NCBI GenBank assembly: GCA_018806915.1
Contig: JAGKQI010000100.1
Span: 806,001 to 870,000 of the forward strand
Length of the DNA: 64,000 bases
Source: Phytophthora colocasiae
Taxonomy: Eukaryota; Oomycota; Peronosporomycetes; Peronosporales; Peronosporaceae
Direction of reading: 5' to 3'
The notes beneath the pieces are model-generated. The model was not told the origin of the DNA. It made no database searches and saw nothing but the letters and a program-made list of their open reading frames with translations. Made by a program: the position numbers and the translations under genes. Below, one piece after another: positions 52,677 through 63,222 of the stretch (the stretch's first letter is position 1; each line of letters begins with the position of its first letter).

Positions 52677-53437
52677 ATCCTCAGGGAAGACGGAGGAACA
52701 TCGCCATTTGATGTAGTCGCCGGTCGCTGCAGCAGCCTTCTGAAAAGCATCAGCCTAGGTTTCATCGTCGGCCACATATACTCGACGCTTGACGGGACGA
52801 CCTTGCCTGTGTCCATATCTCTCCAACGGCGGAACTCACGGCGCACATACTTCAGAGCTCGTTCCCCGTCAAGCGAATCAGCCCTCCCAGACTCATCAGA
52901 CGGTGTCTTCAGAGACTCTTCAGACTTGATCGCCATGCCATCAGACATTGGTGTGTCTTCAGACTTTGGGGACTGTGGAATATGTTCTTCAGAGAGTCCG
53001 GGTTCTGGTTTCACTTCATCCACGGACTGGCCGGAAGTTGCCGAATCTGAACACAGATCAATCACTTCCGGGGACTCAACCATATCAGCGCCTCCCTCAG
53101 ACGCCTCATCACCACCCTCGCGGGCAGTGGTCACCTCGTCACCAGAAGCTTCGACTTCTGACGGGCCTTCAGAACCTTGTTCACCAGGGACAGCAGGTGT
53201 CTCTTGAGCTTCTGGTTCCTCAGCAGGCTGGTCTTCGACCGCCGGTTCTGGGACGCTCACATTCTCAGCTGCCTTCTTCTCTCGCGCAGCTTTCCTCTTC
53301 TCGCGGGCCGCCTTCTGGATAGCATCCAAGTCTGGTTGCTCTTCAGGCGACAAACCTTGTAGACGCTTGGACTGACGTGTCGGAATACTCCGACCACGAC
53401 CACGGCGTCCTCCTCTCGTAGATCCTGGTGTAGCCAT
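52652..53437 (-). pseudogene. Gypsy-2 Gag N-terminal region
   Basis: ATG at 53437 (MATPGSTRGGRRGRGRSIPT), 94 bp inside the 5' LTR. The protein begins basic, then has a Lys/Glu/Ala helix (AREKRKAAREKKAAENV) and a long acidic linker. The frame departs from the main gag frame near 52,795, where an extra C in the CCC run would join it to RRVYVADDET in the main frame. It then runs out at 52652. Confidence 0.8.
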
Positions 53438-53511
53438 CTTGAATATAGACGCTTGACAGGAAACTTTCTCTTCTTGTATTCTCAAATGCGGTGATATCAC
53501 GATTCCAAAGA

Positions 53512-53528
53512 TCCGGGCACGCGCACCA
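53512..53528 (-). other. Gypsy-2 primer-binding site
   Basis: Minus-strand TGGTGCGCGTGCCCGGA, two bases inside the LTR end, the reverse complement of a tRNA-like CCA terminus. I do not assign the tRNA. Confidence 0.7.
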
Positions 53529-53530
53529 GT

Positions 53531-55218
53531 TGTCGCGAAGTCGGTGAAACTTTGGTCGCGGAGCAGGGGCGTATAGTGAACCCTAGTTATACGACTACTG
53601 AAAGGGGGTTTTCAGAGCCGTACAACGGTAGGTTGGCGTGTGGTACCTTGCGGTATCCTCGTGGGTTCGTTGTCTTCGGAAATATGACCCTCGCTGGAGT
53701 CTGAGAATGTGTTTGTGAAGAGAAGTTGGGGTTCCCTTGGAGTCTGGTGTCGGTATTCAGGAAATCCTTCCAGGAGCGTTCGGGAGTCGGAATCTCTGGG
53801 AACCAAGATGGTTTCCAGGAAGTCGGCGGTCCAAAAGAGGTTAATATACCAGAGAAAGTCTGAAATCGGTGTCTGAATATCACAAATCCAGAACCGAGAT
53901 ACCTGACCTTCAGAGATAAACAACCAATACACAGAGTTCGAAAATATACAAATATATACAGCCGTTCTTATTCTTTCTAGGCCCTTGAACGGTGGGCTAA
54001 CACTCCAGGTCAACTAGGGACTCGCTACCAGACACCTGGTCTGTCTGGTATCCCTTTACGTTCGCGCACCACCCTCTAGTATAGAGGGAAAATATGAACC
54101 AATACAATCGGCTATATATAACAGTCTACCTTGCACTCTGAAAACGACTGTCTAGTTTCCAGAGCCTGTCCAAACGAGCAATATGAAATGGGCTACCGCT
54201 AGAGACAAAACAAACGACCCAACTAGGATATGGAATAGGCGGGTCCTTTCAGGTCTCTACGTTACCTGATCTCCACCTAAGGGGATTGAATTTGGTGGAG
54301 ATCACACGACGTACGTGATGACGCAGTGGCTTGGATACCTCTCAAGCGGACTTGTGCAGTAGCAAGCAAATTGAACTCTGTTTATCGTTTATCTTCCTCA
54401 TAACTATCATATATCTCTGGTAACTCTCTTCTTCTTGTCGTCTTTTGCGTCCTTTATGCAGTCAGTCTTCATATCTCAGGTACTCTTGGTCTTTGTATAC
54501 ATCTGGTATTTTGACTTGGTCTCAGTATGCAGTCTGTGCAGCCGATCTCGATGGGTTGACAGGTAGAGACGTCATTACGGGGGATGTGCAGGTCAGTAAT
54601 CACTTGAATGCGTGACTTGAACTTGGGTTCACTTGGTTTCAGTATGGTCTTGGATCTTCGGTGGTTTCAACATCTGGTATCCTGGTTTTCAGAGTCTGAT
54701 GTCACTTGCTTTTCAGAGTCTTAGTCACTCAGAGTTAGAGATACCAGAGTCTTGAGTACGAAACCAGAGTACGGAGCACCAATGCTTCAACGTACATGAA
54801 GATCTTGAGGGTTGCGCGGGTGCGCGGCGTCCGGCGCGCGATACTTGGTCTTCGCGGGTATATATATTGTGAATCCTTGAACCATCCATCGTCGCGCTGG
54901 ACGGTAACGGGATGAGGTCTCTCAGAGATACGTTCTTCTGAGAGACTTTCCGCCAGAACTTAAGCACTCATCGTCGGGGAAAGTCCGGTGACCAGACAGA
55001 GTGTAGTTGACCTTCAGAGTTGTGCACACTCTGAAGTACACTTCTGGTCCTTTGGGCCCCTTTACAGTCAGGCGAAGGTTTATCCACAATCTTCCACAGA
55101 TGTCGCACGGGTACGGCCACGTCCCAAAGTCCCTTTCGCTTATAACCCATAGTATAACCAATCACATCATAACGTAATATCCACCTGTCGCTCGAAAATC
55201 GGAATTAACATCATGTCA
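53531..55218 (-). repeat. Gypsy-2 5' LTR
   Basis: Complete 1688-bp LTR, ends TGTCGCG and CATGTCA on the plus strand, followed by CCAA. Rich in CAGAGT words, for example at 54690-54775. Confidence 0.95.
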
Positions 55219-55919
55219 CCAACCAGACAGAACGTATACAAACTGCATGTCAAACGTGCACGCAGCAAACACGTTCTGACTGAGCTTACCCGTTCTATCA
55301 CGAAATGGTTTCGCTTTTTCACTCGGTACGTAGGCAGGTATGTGCGTGCCATTAAAGGCAAGACGACATTGATCGAACTGACCGGCATATTTTGGCTCAC
55401 TTCGTAGTAGATGTGATGGGGCGTTTGGTTGGACGAGATATTTGCTAGTTGCACACTACATTAAGGACTCGGTAGAAATGCATGTGCAACAATTTCCATA
55501 CACTTGGTTGGTGTGAATAAGCACAATAGCAACCCAAACAAACCGTACCGGTGGATTGTTTCGCCGCTGTGTTGAAAACGCTCTTGCAGATCACTGTTCG
55601 AGGCGTTCTTTGAAACGCAATAAAGAAATATGGCAGCCTTCTCCTCCAGCCTGACTCGGGACCAGGGCGTGTCTGGGTCTGCGCGACTAAGAGCAGTGCA
55701 AAATCGCCTGGAAACTGGCTTCGTCATTCGGTAGCTGCTGAACATTCGCGTCGGGTTCCCTTCCATGAGCTCAGCAACCTAGTCAGACCCTTGAAGCATG
55801 GAGGTGTGCAGGGGCTGCTTGTCAAAGTGCAAGCCCCCGTAGTATCCAGCTACGAGAGTCAGAACACGGGTGACGGCTTCATCTTCATCAGAGAGCAGAG
55901 CGTCAGCGTCTTCACTCAT
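55219..55919 (-). pseudogene. Harbinger transposase, N-terminal half
   Basis: ATG at 55919 (MSEDADALLSDEDEAV). The first exon has the helix-turn-helix part RMFSSYRMTKPVSRRFC, LEEKAAIFLYCVSKNASNSD and ERFQHSGETIHRY. After an intron-like stretch the DDE domain begins: GQFDQCRLAFNGTHIPAYVP, KPFRDRTGKLSQNVFAACTF and FVYVLSGW, where Gypsy-2 cuts it. Lesions: TAG at 55779-55781 and Asn where the first catalytic Asp (GA-x-DGTHIP in the family) is expected. Confidence 0.82.
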
Positions 55920-56093
55920 CGATAATGGCAAATGCGAAAGGTCACCGTACCTACCGGATTGCGAAGCAGTGGATAATCGTGATCTCTTGGCCTTTGCGAT
56001 CTTCAGCGTGTGGTACCAAACGCGTCAAAATACGATTTTCGTCCAACAAAAAGAGTTCCCAAATCGACAATAGTTCGTGATAAAAAGTGGCGG

Positions 56094-56110
56094 CGGATCC
56101 AAACAGGCCC
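56094..56110 (-). repeat. Harbinger right terminal inverted repeat
   Basis: Complement reads GGGCCTGTTTGGATCCG, matching the left end at 15 of 17 positions, followed by TAA. Confidence 0.8.
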
Positions 56111-58029
56111 TAAACACTCGGTGGCGAGCTATTTGGGCAATGTCAAAAACCACCTTCTCGAGCTTTTTCCTGCTCTTAATGCTGTTTCTGGGAGAAGACT
56201 GCAAAAAATTGCCTCCGTTCTCGACAAATATTGCGCCAAACGAGGCTCAGATTACACGCAGCAAGCGCCACCGTGTACTAAACTCGACCTACGATCACTA
56301 TGCATGCCTATTGGCAAGTGTGCGACTTCGAGAGACGACTACAAGGACGTCGCGCTACTTAATCTGCTGTGGTATCTACTAGGGCGGTCCTCAGATACCC
56401 TATTATTGATGACAAACCAGGTTGCAGTTTACCCAGGTAAGTGGTTTTACTTTATTATTCTTTGGATTAATAGCTAATGGAAAGTTGCTGTAACAAGGTG
56501 ACTGTTTGTACATCAGCTTCAAGAGGATGAAGTCTGCATCTAGCCAAGGCGCTTCTCTATTTTACGATCCCGATGATATTTCGTCCTGTTCAATTCACGC
56601 TCTTGCAGTCGCCACGATCATGCAAACATCACCAAGTGAGTTTTTGCTGGATCAATTGCCTCGAGGAACGCAGTACGCACCAGCGGTCGCAATACCGCTT
56701 CGTGAACTTCTTAAAGCTTCTATACAATCACCTTCAAGAAAGGATGATCTTGCCGCTGTGACAGAAGTAAACGACAAAGTTGTGAGCGTTCCTGGGATTC
56801 ATGTCTACGTCAATCGTGTTCTTCAGAAGTGGGGTCCTAAATGCGTGGGAAATAATTTCCGACTACCCAAGGGGCTGACATCGCATTCCTTTCGCAGAGG
56901 CGCTGCGCAAAATGCCAACGGAAACAGCGGTATTAGCAGGCCTTGGATAATTGATAGGGCGGCTGGACCATGACTGCTGTAAGTAAATCTTTCAACTACA
57001 TTGTTAGTACAACGCACGAAGATCAGCAAGTTGGCAAAACTTTGGCAGGCTGGAACTTGAAAGCGACACCACAACTTTCTACCTTGCGCTGCTTTGATGC
57101 AATGCTGCTCCACAAAATCGGCAAGCTTCAGCAGATTCTCTTTACAATGGCACGCGGGATTTCGGATGCTTTCAACTTCCACGAGGATGTCATCGAAGTT
57201 TTGACGGCCGTTGCGATACTCCGCTACCACGACATGCTAAAGCTTGCCCCTGCTTCTCCCTGTATCAAACGGTTCCGTCAAGCTCTGAATCACCTGCAAT
57301 TGAGTGAGGCAGAAGTCGCTGCTTGGGCACTTACGATTAACGCTGCTTTACGTAAGTGAAATGCTGTCGACGCAGCCACCGTCGGGGCGAAGAGCGGAAA
57401 CTCGTGTCCAGAGATGGCGGGTACAGATGAACTTATGCAGAATCAATCCGTACTGATTGAGCAACAAACACAGCTTATTGCTAGCCTGAGCTCAGAAGTA
57501 AAATTGCTCAGCAAACGAGTGGAGAGCTTAGAAGAACCTGGCGCGAATACAAGAGTTGCATAAGTGATGAGTACCGCGGGAATAGGAGAGTCGAATGAGG
57601 CACATTCTGTCTTACCGACAAGGATGCACGCGAGGTCGAAACGACTAGCGTCCGTCTGGTACGAATGGGTTTGCGGTCTACAACCTTTTTGCACACGCAG
57701 ACAGAAGCCGTTATCACGAGTGCAAAGTTGTTGTGGCATACTTGAAGGTATTCTTACCGAATGGCTTCGACACAACGGGAAGCGATGGTACTTAATAGGC
57801 TCGAATTCTGGTGTTGGGTCAGGCAGCGGAGAAAGGCATCTGCTCGTTTCTTCTTGACAACAACATCAAGGCCAAGTCAATGGGGACAGTTGTCAAAATT
57901 CTTGAGCGGTTTCATCACCAGGGGAAGCTGAACGTACATATCGAGCGGTATCTTCACCTCGCTGAGGAAGGCCACGTCGTAGACACTCCTCCAAAGTGTG
58001 TCCATGTTCTCCTTCCACGCGGCAGTTAA
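56111..58029 (+). pseudogene. Crypton tyrosine recombinase, catalytic and C-terminal part
   Basis: Resumes the gene from 28407: HSVASYLGNVKNHLLELFP, then LLWYLLGRSSDT with the first catalytic Arg. A 61-bp intron (56437-56497) joins P-G-DCLYISFKRMK. LTSHSFRRGAAQ carries the H-x-x-R motif, and SFNYIVSTT carries the catalytic Tyr. The frame breaks at a GGG run (56957-56959); one more G would read DRGGWTMTAVSKS. A further part (KRLASVWYEW ... AEKGICSFLLDNNIKAKSMG) extends to 58029 with additional breaks. The enzyme would cut and rejoin DNA through a covalent tyrosine link. Confidence 0.8.
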
Positions 58030-58754
58030 TCTCCTTGAGCTTCAATTAATCTCCTTGAGCTGGACGATAACACCCTAGAGAATACATATTACATGTCCTC
58101 CATTGTCAACATTTTCCATCCCTCTTCGATGCTGTTGCTACCAACCTCATGTTGCCCCACGAGTCCGACGCCGCGAACCACTTCCTGTAGCTGCTGCTGC
58201 TTCATGTCTCCGACGCCACGCACGTCCTCCTGCAGCTGCTGCTGCTCCACGGCTCCAACGCCGCCCACGACCTCCTGCAGCTGCTGCCACGCACGACCTC
58301 CTCCTTCTCTCCTCTTTCTCGTGTCTATTCTCGGCTCTGCGCATTTCCTCCTCCGGCGGCTGCTGCTGTTCCTCCATGGCTCAACCTCCTGCTCATCTAC
58401 CCGCAGCTGCTGCTGCCCGCGTTCTCGTGGGCAGCGCGAGATCCTGGTCGTGTCGAGTACACTCTTCTCCTCGTGGTGGTGTACATCCCAGCCAACGTGC
58501 CCGTATTCCCACAGCTAGAGAGCCTCTGGTCCTTCTCCTCCCTTGCGGGTGTCTTCAGAAATGTTATATTACTGTTTTCCGAAGGTTGTCCGAACCTGCA
58601 CGGTATGGCACGATTCTGCCCAGGCATTCCGAAAAAATGATTGTATTGGAAGGTCAATACAATTTTTCAACCATAATTCATTATTTTTACAAATTGGATT
58701 TTTAGACAAATATATTATTTTTACAGAAAATATGATCTTAGTGGCAGCCTCGCA
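58030..58754. other. Region between Crypton and hAT element
   Basis: Contains a TAATCTCCTTGAGCT doublet near 58,030, the 45-bp tandem repeat, and A/T-rich sequence around 58,640-58,740. The long plus frame at 58103-58705 is Ala/Pro/Ser low complexity and not called. Confidence 0.4.
58165..58290 (+). repeat. 45-bp tandem repeat, about 2.8 copies
   Basis: Units start at 58165, 58210 and 58255 (CCGACGCC or CCAACGCC), each with a CTCCTGCAGCTGCTGC-like core. Confidence 0.7.
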
Positions 58755-60462
58755 GTGGACGTAATTACCAATCCACCAGATCAATGGTTGAGATCTGTTG
58801 GAGCGAAAGTGAACGTTGCCAGAGAAATCCTCATTCCAACATCAACCATGGCCCCACCAACAGCAACAACCCTTCAGTACCAAGCAAATCTGCTCCTACT
58901 TTTTTACGCCGGTGCTAGACAGTCAAGACGAGCCAACGGAGTATTTCCGTTGCCAGTGCACTACCGTGCGCAAACAAGACCCCAAGACTGGCTACTCCAA
59001 CCTCATCACTCACGTGCTCAAACAGCATCCTGATTTTGTGGCAACGATGACGAACAGTGGGTTCAACTCGGGCACTCGAGTGACATTTGTCGACCAGAAA
59101 AGCCAGACCATTTACAGTTGGTTGCACTGGGTCATCCAGTGCAATTTGCCGTTCTCATTTTGCGAGAATCCCGCTGTCGCTAAGTACGTGACTATGAAGC
59201 CAATCGCCACTCTTAAGTACGCGGACTTAGTGACACGCGAGGTGGAGGACGCACTGAGCGAGGCTCTACCTGCAACATTTGGTGTCATCATTGATGGCTG
59301 GAGCTTCCGGTCAGAGCACTATGTGGCCGTCTTTGCGGTCTACGAACACGACCGACGCTCCGAGAAGGCACTACTAGCTCTAGCCCCTCTCATTGATGAG
59401 GGTGCGTCTGACCATTCCGCCGAGAGCCACGTAGCGTTTTTGGATGGTGTGCTGCCCTTTTAAAAGCAAAGCGTCGAGGATGTCACCTTCTTGGTCGCTG
59501 ACAACTGTTCAGTGAACACGCGCTTGCCGATTTGCTGCACGTCCCGTTTGTCGGGTGAGCAAGCCATCGCTTGAAATTGGCACTCAATGCAATCATTGCC
59601 GACCACGAAGCCCAGCTTGACGAAGTGAAAGTCATGAGGAAACTGCGCTGCCTCAAGAACGCTGCAAAACTCAGGTAAATTGTGCATTCAGTACGTGGTG
59701 ATGTGGTGGTATTCTCAAAATGTGATTTATAATGTTTATATTTGTTTCGTTTTTTGTATTAGGAGGAAAACTTCTCTTCGCCCTGTTCTCAACCAAGTGA
59801 CGAGGTGGGGCTCGACTTTTAAGATGCTAAAGCGCTACTTTGAGCTTCGTCCTTTCCTGGATGTTGTCGATGATGACATTGCGGCTTCGATGCCATCACG
59901 ACGGGACGAGAACCGCCTCAAGGCGCTTTTGGCGGAATTGGGGGACTTCCAGTCCGCTACCAAGAAGCTGCAAGAAGACAGCATCACGCTACTCGTCGCG
60001 CGAGATATTTTCGACGCTCTCGTCGAAACCCACCCGACGACTGAGCACTATCTGGCAGCTGATGCCCGTATAGTGAAGGACGTCGTCTTCGAGGAGGCGT
60101 GCGTTCTTGCGCTGTCCGGTAGGACCGAATAGCTATCATCGGATCAGCAGCTGATGCTACAGCCATTTGAGACGGTGCGTGCCCGGGACTGTGACCACCG
60201 GAAAAGAGGTTCAAGCAAACGGTTTCGCGGAAAGGAACTTGCTGCGCGGAAGAAGTAGCGGACGACCAAGAAGAAGTTCGGTGGTGTGCGCCTCATCCCT
60301 CCAACGTCCAACAGCGTGGAAAGACTCTTCAGAGTTGCGAAGCACACGCTGTCGCACCACCGCCAGCGCATGCTTCCGATTCACCTTGAGACGGCGCTGT
60401 TTCTCAAAAAGAACCGTCGATTCTGGAGCGCCAGCACGGTTGCGAAGGCGGTCAACGCGTAG
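58755..60462 (+). pseudogene. hAT-family transposase, broken
   Basis: The BED zinc finger is visible (EYFRCQCTTVRKQ, then TGYSNLITHVLKQHP) from about 58,930. The catalytic region follows (FGVIIDGWSFRSEHYVAVFA) to a TAA at 59461. Coding-like sequence continues with frame changes to a GT-AG intron at 59675-59762, then RRKTSLRPVLNQVTRWGSTF. TAG codons occur at 60130 and about 60,256, before the C-terminal hAT dimerisation segment (NSVERLFRVAKHTLSHHRQR). The intended start codon is unclear. The AT-rich word ATTGTATTGGAAGG near 58640 has a near-complement at 60467-60487, perhaps part of the element ends. Confidence 0.75.
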
Positions 60463-60670
60463 TTGTGTATTGATTTTCCAATACAATACCAATGCCCACA
60501 ATAAATGACTTTCCGTTCGCTCTCGTTCTAATCAATATCTTTCTTTGGTAAAGGTCTCTAGTAAGATTTCAATGATATTATCAGAATGCCTGATTCTGCC
60601 ACGTCTGACAGGCGCTTTAACTTCTCAATTTGAGCCAATCCTAATCTCACTCCTCCGCCCCCAAACCGCC

Positions 60671-61012
60671 ATGTTGCTCGCCCCACGCCCCCACCACTCC
60701 ACTTTCACCCCAGCTCAAGTTGCGTGGTTCTATTTCCGTCCGTGCCGTTACGACATGGACGACATCATGCTGGAGTACTTTCGCTGTCGTTGCGGCACTG
60801 TGCGGAAGCAGACCCGACGCAACGGTTACACGAACCTCGTGCAGCACGTGCGTCGAGAGCACCCGGTTTACGAAGCTGCGATGATGGCTGCTCCTACGCT
60901 GTCGCACCACCGCCAGCGCATGCTTCCGATTCACCTTGAGACGGCGCTGTTTCTCAAAAAGAACCGTCGATTCTGGAGCGCCAGCACGGTTGCGAAGGCG
61001 GTCAACGCGTAG
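60671..61012 (+). CDS. BED finger fused to hAT C-terminal segment, unit 1
   Basis: 113 residues from the ATG at 60671; an earlier in-frame ATG at 60571 would add 33. EYFRCRCGTVRKQ and NGYTNLVQHVRREHP form a BED-type finger (C-x-C ... H-x4-H). Immediately after AAMMAAP it joins TLSHHRQRMLPIHLETALFL, the hAT C-terminal helix. The RNase H-like catalytic domain is absent, so it could bind DNA and perhaps dimerise but not transpose. Confidence 0.6.
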   Translation: MLLAPRPHHSTFTPAQVAWFYFRPCRYDMDDIMLEYFRCRCGTVRKQTRRNGYTNLVQHVRREHPVYEAAMMAAPTLSHHRQRMLPIHLETALFLKKNRRFWSASTVAKAVNA

Positions 61013-61220
61013 TTGTGTATTGATTTTCCAATACAATACCAATGCCCACAATAAATGACTTTCCGTTCGCTCTCGTTCTAATCAATATCTTTCTTTGGTA
61101 AAGGTCTCTAGTAAGATTTCAATGATATTATCAGAATGCCTGATTCTGCCACGTCTGACAGGCGCTTTAACTTCTCAATTTGAGCCAATCCTAATCTCAC
61201 TCCTCCGCCCCCAAACCGCC

Positions 61221-61574
61221 ATGTTGCTCGCCCCACGCCCCCACCACTCCACTTTCACCCCAGCTCAAGTTGCGTGGTTCTATTTCCGTCCGTGCCGTTA
61301 CGACATGGACGACATCATGCTGGAGTACTTTCGCTGTCGTTGCGGCACTGTGCGGAAGCAGACCCGACGCAACGGTTACACGAACCTCGTGCAGCACGTG
61401 CGTCGAGAGCACCCGGTTTACGAAGCTGCGATGATGGCTGCTCCTACGCTGTCGCACCACCGCCAGCGCATGCTTCCGATTCACCTTGAGACGGCGCTGT
61501 TTCTCAAAAAAGAACCGTCGATTCTGGAGCGCCAGCACGGTTGCGAAGGCGGTCAACGCGTAGTTGTGTATTGA
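61221..61574 (+). pseudogene. BED-hAT fusion, unit 2 (frameshifted)
   Basis: Same as unit 1, but an A6 run at 61506-61511 (A5 in the others) changes the last 22 residues to KEPSILERQHG and onward. Confidence 0.7.
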
Positions 61575-61771
61575 TTTTCCAATACAATACCAATGCCCAC
61601 AATAAATGACTTTCCGTTCGCTCTCGTTCTAATCAATATCTTTCTTTGGTAAAGGTCTCTAGTAAGATTTCAATGATATTATCAGAATGCCTGATTCTGC
61701 CACGTCTGACAGGCGCTTTAACTTCTCAATTTGAGCCAATCCTAATCTCACTCCTCCGCCCCCAAACCGCC

Positions 61772-62113
61772 ATGTTGCTCGCCCCACGCCCCCACCACTC
61801 CACTTTCACCCCAGCTCAAGTTGCGTGGTTCTATTTCCGTCCGTGCCGTTACGACATGGACGACATCATGCTGGAGTACTTTCGCTGTCGTTGCGGCACT
61901 GTGCGGAAGCAGACCCGACGCAACGGTTACACGAACCTCGTGCAGCACGTGCGTCGAGAGCACCCGGTTTACGAAGCTGCGATGATGGCTGCTCCTACGC
62001 TGTCGCACCACCGCCAGCGCATGCTTCCGATTCACCTTGAGACGGCGCTGTTTCTCAAAAAGAACCGTCGATTCTGGAGCGCCAGCACGGTTGCGAAGGC
62101 GGTCAACGCGTAG
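61772..62113 (+). CDS. BED-hAT fusion, unit 3
   Basis: Same length and reading as unit 1, intact. Confidence 0.6.
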   Translation: MLLAPRPHHSTFTPAQVAWFYFRPCRYDMDDIMLEYFRCRCGTVRKQTRRNGYTNLVQHVRREHPVYEAAMMAAPTLSHHRQRMLPIHLETALFLKKNRRFWSASTVAKAVNA

Positions 62114-62401
62114 TTGTGTATTGATTTTCCAATACAATACCAATGCCCACAATAAATGACTTTCCGTTCGCTCTCGTTCTAATCAATATCTTTCTTTGGT
62201 AAAGGTCTCTAGTAAGATTTCAATGATATTATCAGAATGCCTGATTCTGCCACGTCTGACAGGCGCTTTAACTTCTCAATTTGAGCCAATCCTAATCTCC
62301 TCCTCCGCCCCAAACCGCCATGTTGCTCGCCCCACGCCCCCACCACTCCACTTTCACCCCAGCCTGCTGCGTGGTTCTATTTCCGTCCGTGCCGTTACGA
62401 C

Positions 62402-62659
62402 ATGGACGACATCATGCTGGAGTACTTTCGCTGTCGTTGCGGCACTGTGCGGAAGCAGACCCGACGCAACGGTTACACGAACCTCGTGCAGCACGTGCGT
62501 CGAGAGCACCCGGTTTACGAAGCTGCGATGATGGCTGCTCCTACGCTGTCGCACCACCGCCAGCGCATGCTTCCGATTCACCTTGAGACGGCGCTGTTTC
62601 TCAAAAAGAACCGTCGATTCTGGAGCGCCAGCACGGTTGCGAAGGCGGTCAACGCGTAG
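62402..62659 (+). pseudogene. BED-hAT fusion, unit 4 (altered N-terminus)
   Basis: Short deletions near 62,300 and 62,365 remove the normal upstream frame. From the ATG at 62402 (MDDIMLEYFRC) the BED finger and hAT end remain intact. Confidence 0.6.
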
Positions 62660-62952
62660 TTGTGTATTGATTTTCCAATACAATACCAATGCCCACAATA
62701 AATGACTTTCCGTTCGCTCTCGTTCTAATCAATATCTTTCTTTGGTAAAGGTCTCTAGTAAGATTTCAATGATATTATCAGAATGCCTGATTCTGCCACG
62801 TCTGACAGGCGCTTTAACTTCTCAATTTGAGCCAATCCTAATCTCACTCCTCCGCCCCCAAACCGCCATGTTGCTCGGCCCCACGCCCCCACCACTCCAC
62901 TTTCACCCCAGCTCAAGTTGCGTGGTTCTATTTCCGTCCGTGCCGTTACGAC

Positions 62953-63222
62953 ATGGACGACATCATGCTGGAGTACTTTCGCTGTCGTTGCGGCACTGTG
63001 CGGAAGCAGACCCGACGCAACGGTTACACGAACCTCGTGCAGCACGTGCGTCGAGAGCACCCGGTTTACGAAGCTGCGATGATGGCTGCTCCTACGCTGT
63101 CGCACCACCGCCAGCGCATGCTTCCGATTCACCTTGAGACGGCGCTGTTTCTCAAAAAGAACCGTCGATTCTGGAGCCACCAGCACGGTTGCGAAGGCGG
63201 TCAACGCGTAGTTGTGTATTGA
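62953..63222 (+). pseudogene. BED-hAT fusion, unit 5 (both ends altered)
   Basis: An extra G after the usual ATG (near 62,877) and a change near 63,178 alter both termini; the last residues read WSHQHGCEGGQ instead of WSASTVAKAVNA. Confidence 0.6.

Larger units (their letters stand above)
30370..55218 (-). mobile_element. Gypsy-2: giant Ty3/Gypsy chromovirus-like retrotransposon, interrupted by Gypsy-3
   Basis: LTRs are 53531-55218 (1688 bp) and 30370-30621 plus 38324-39755 (1684 bp). They differ by about five substitutions and one 4-bp indel by eye. Without Gypsy-3 the element is about 17.1 kb. On the minus strand it carries PBS, a very long gag, pol (protease, RT, RNase H, a second RNase H, integrase, chromodomain), and a polypurine tract. 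On the plus strand it carries a roughly 1050-codon ORF. CCAA flanks both ends. In-frame TAG codons at 52755 and 48934 and frame changes make this copy probably non-autonomous. Confidence 0.93.
28408..56110. mobile_element. PIF/Harbinger DNA transposon, interrupted by Gypsy-2
   Basis: The left end GGGGGTGTTTGGATCCG (28408-28424) and the complement of the right end (56094-56110) match at 15 of 17 positions. TAA flanks both sides (28405-28407, 56111-56113), the target preference of PIF/Harbinger. Without Gypsy-2 and one CCAA copy it is about 2.85 kb. It carries the two usual genes, a SANT/Myb-like protein on the plus strand and a transposase on the minus strand, in convergent order. Both genes have nonsense or frameshift lesions. 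Confidence 0.88.

Noticed and set aside
58103..58705. 200-codon Ala/Pro-rich plus-strand ORF
   Set aside because: Generated by the 45-bp CTGCAG-rich tandem repeat; other frames are open too.
60647..61051. 134-codon minus-strand ORF repeated in every array unit
   Set aside because: It is the exact antisense of the BED-hAT fusion, which has recognisable motifs; the repeat merely copies the shadow.
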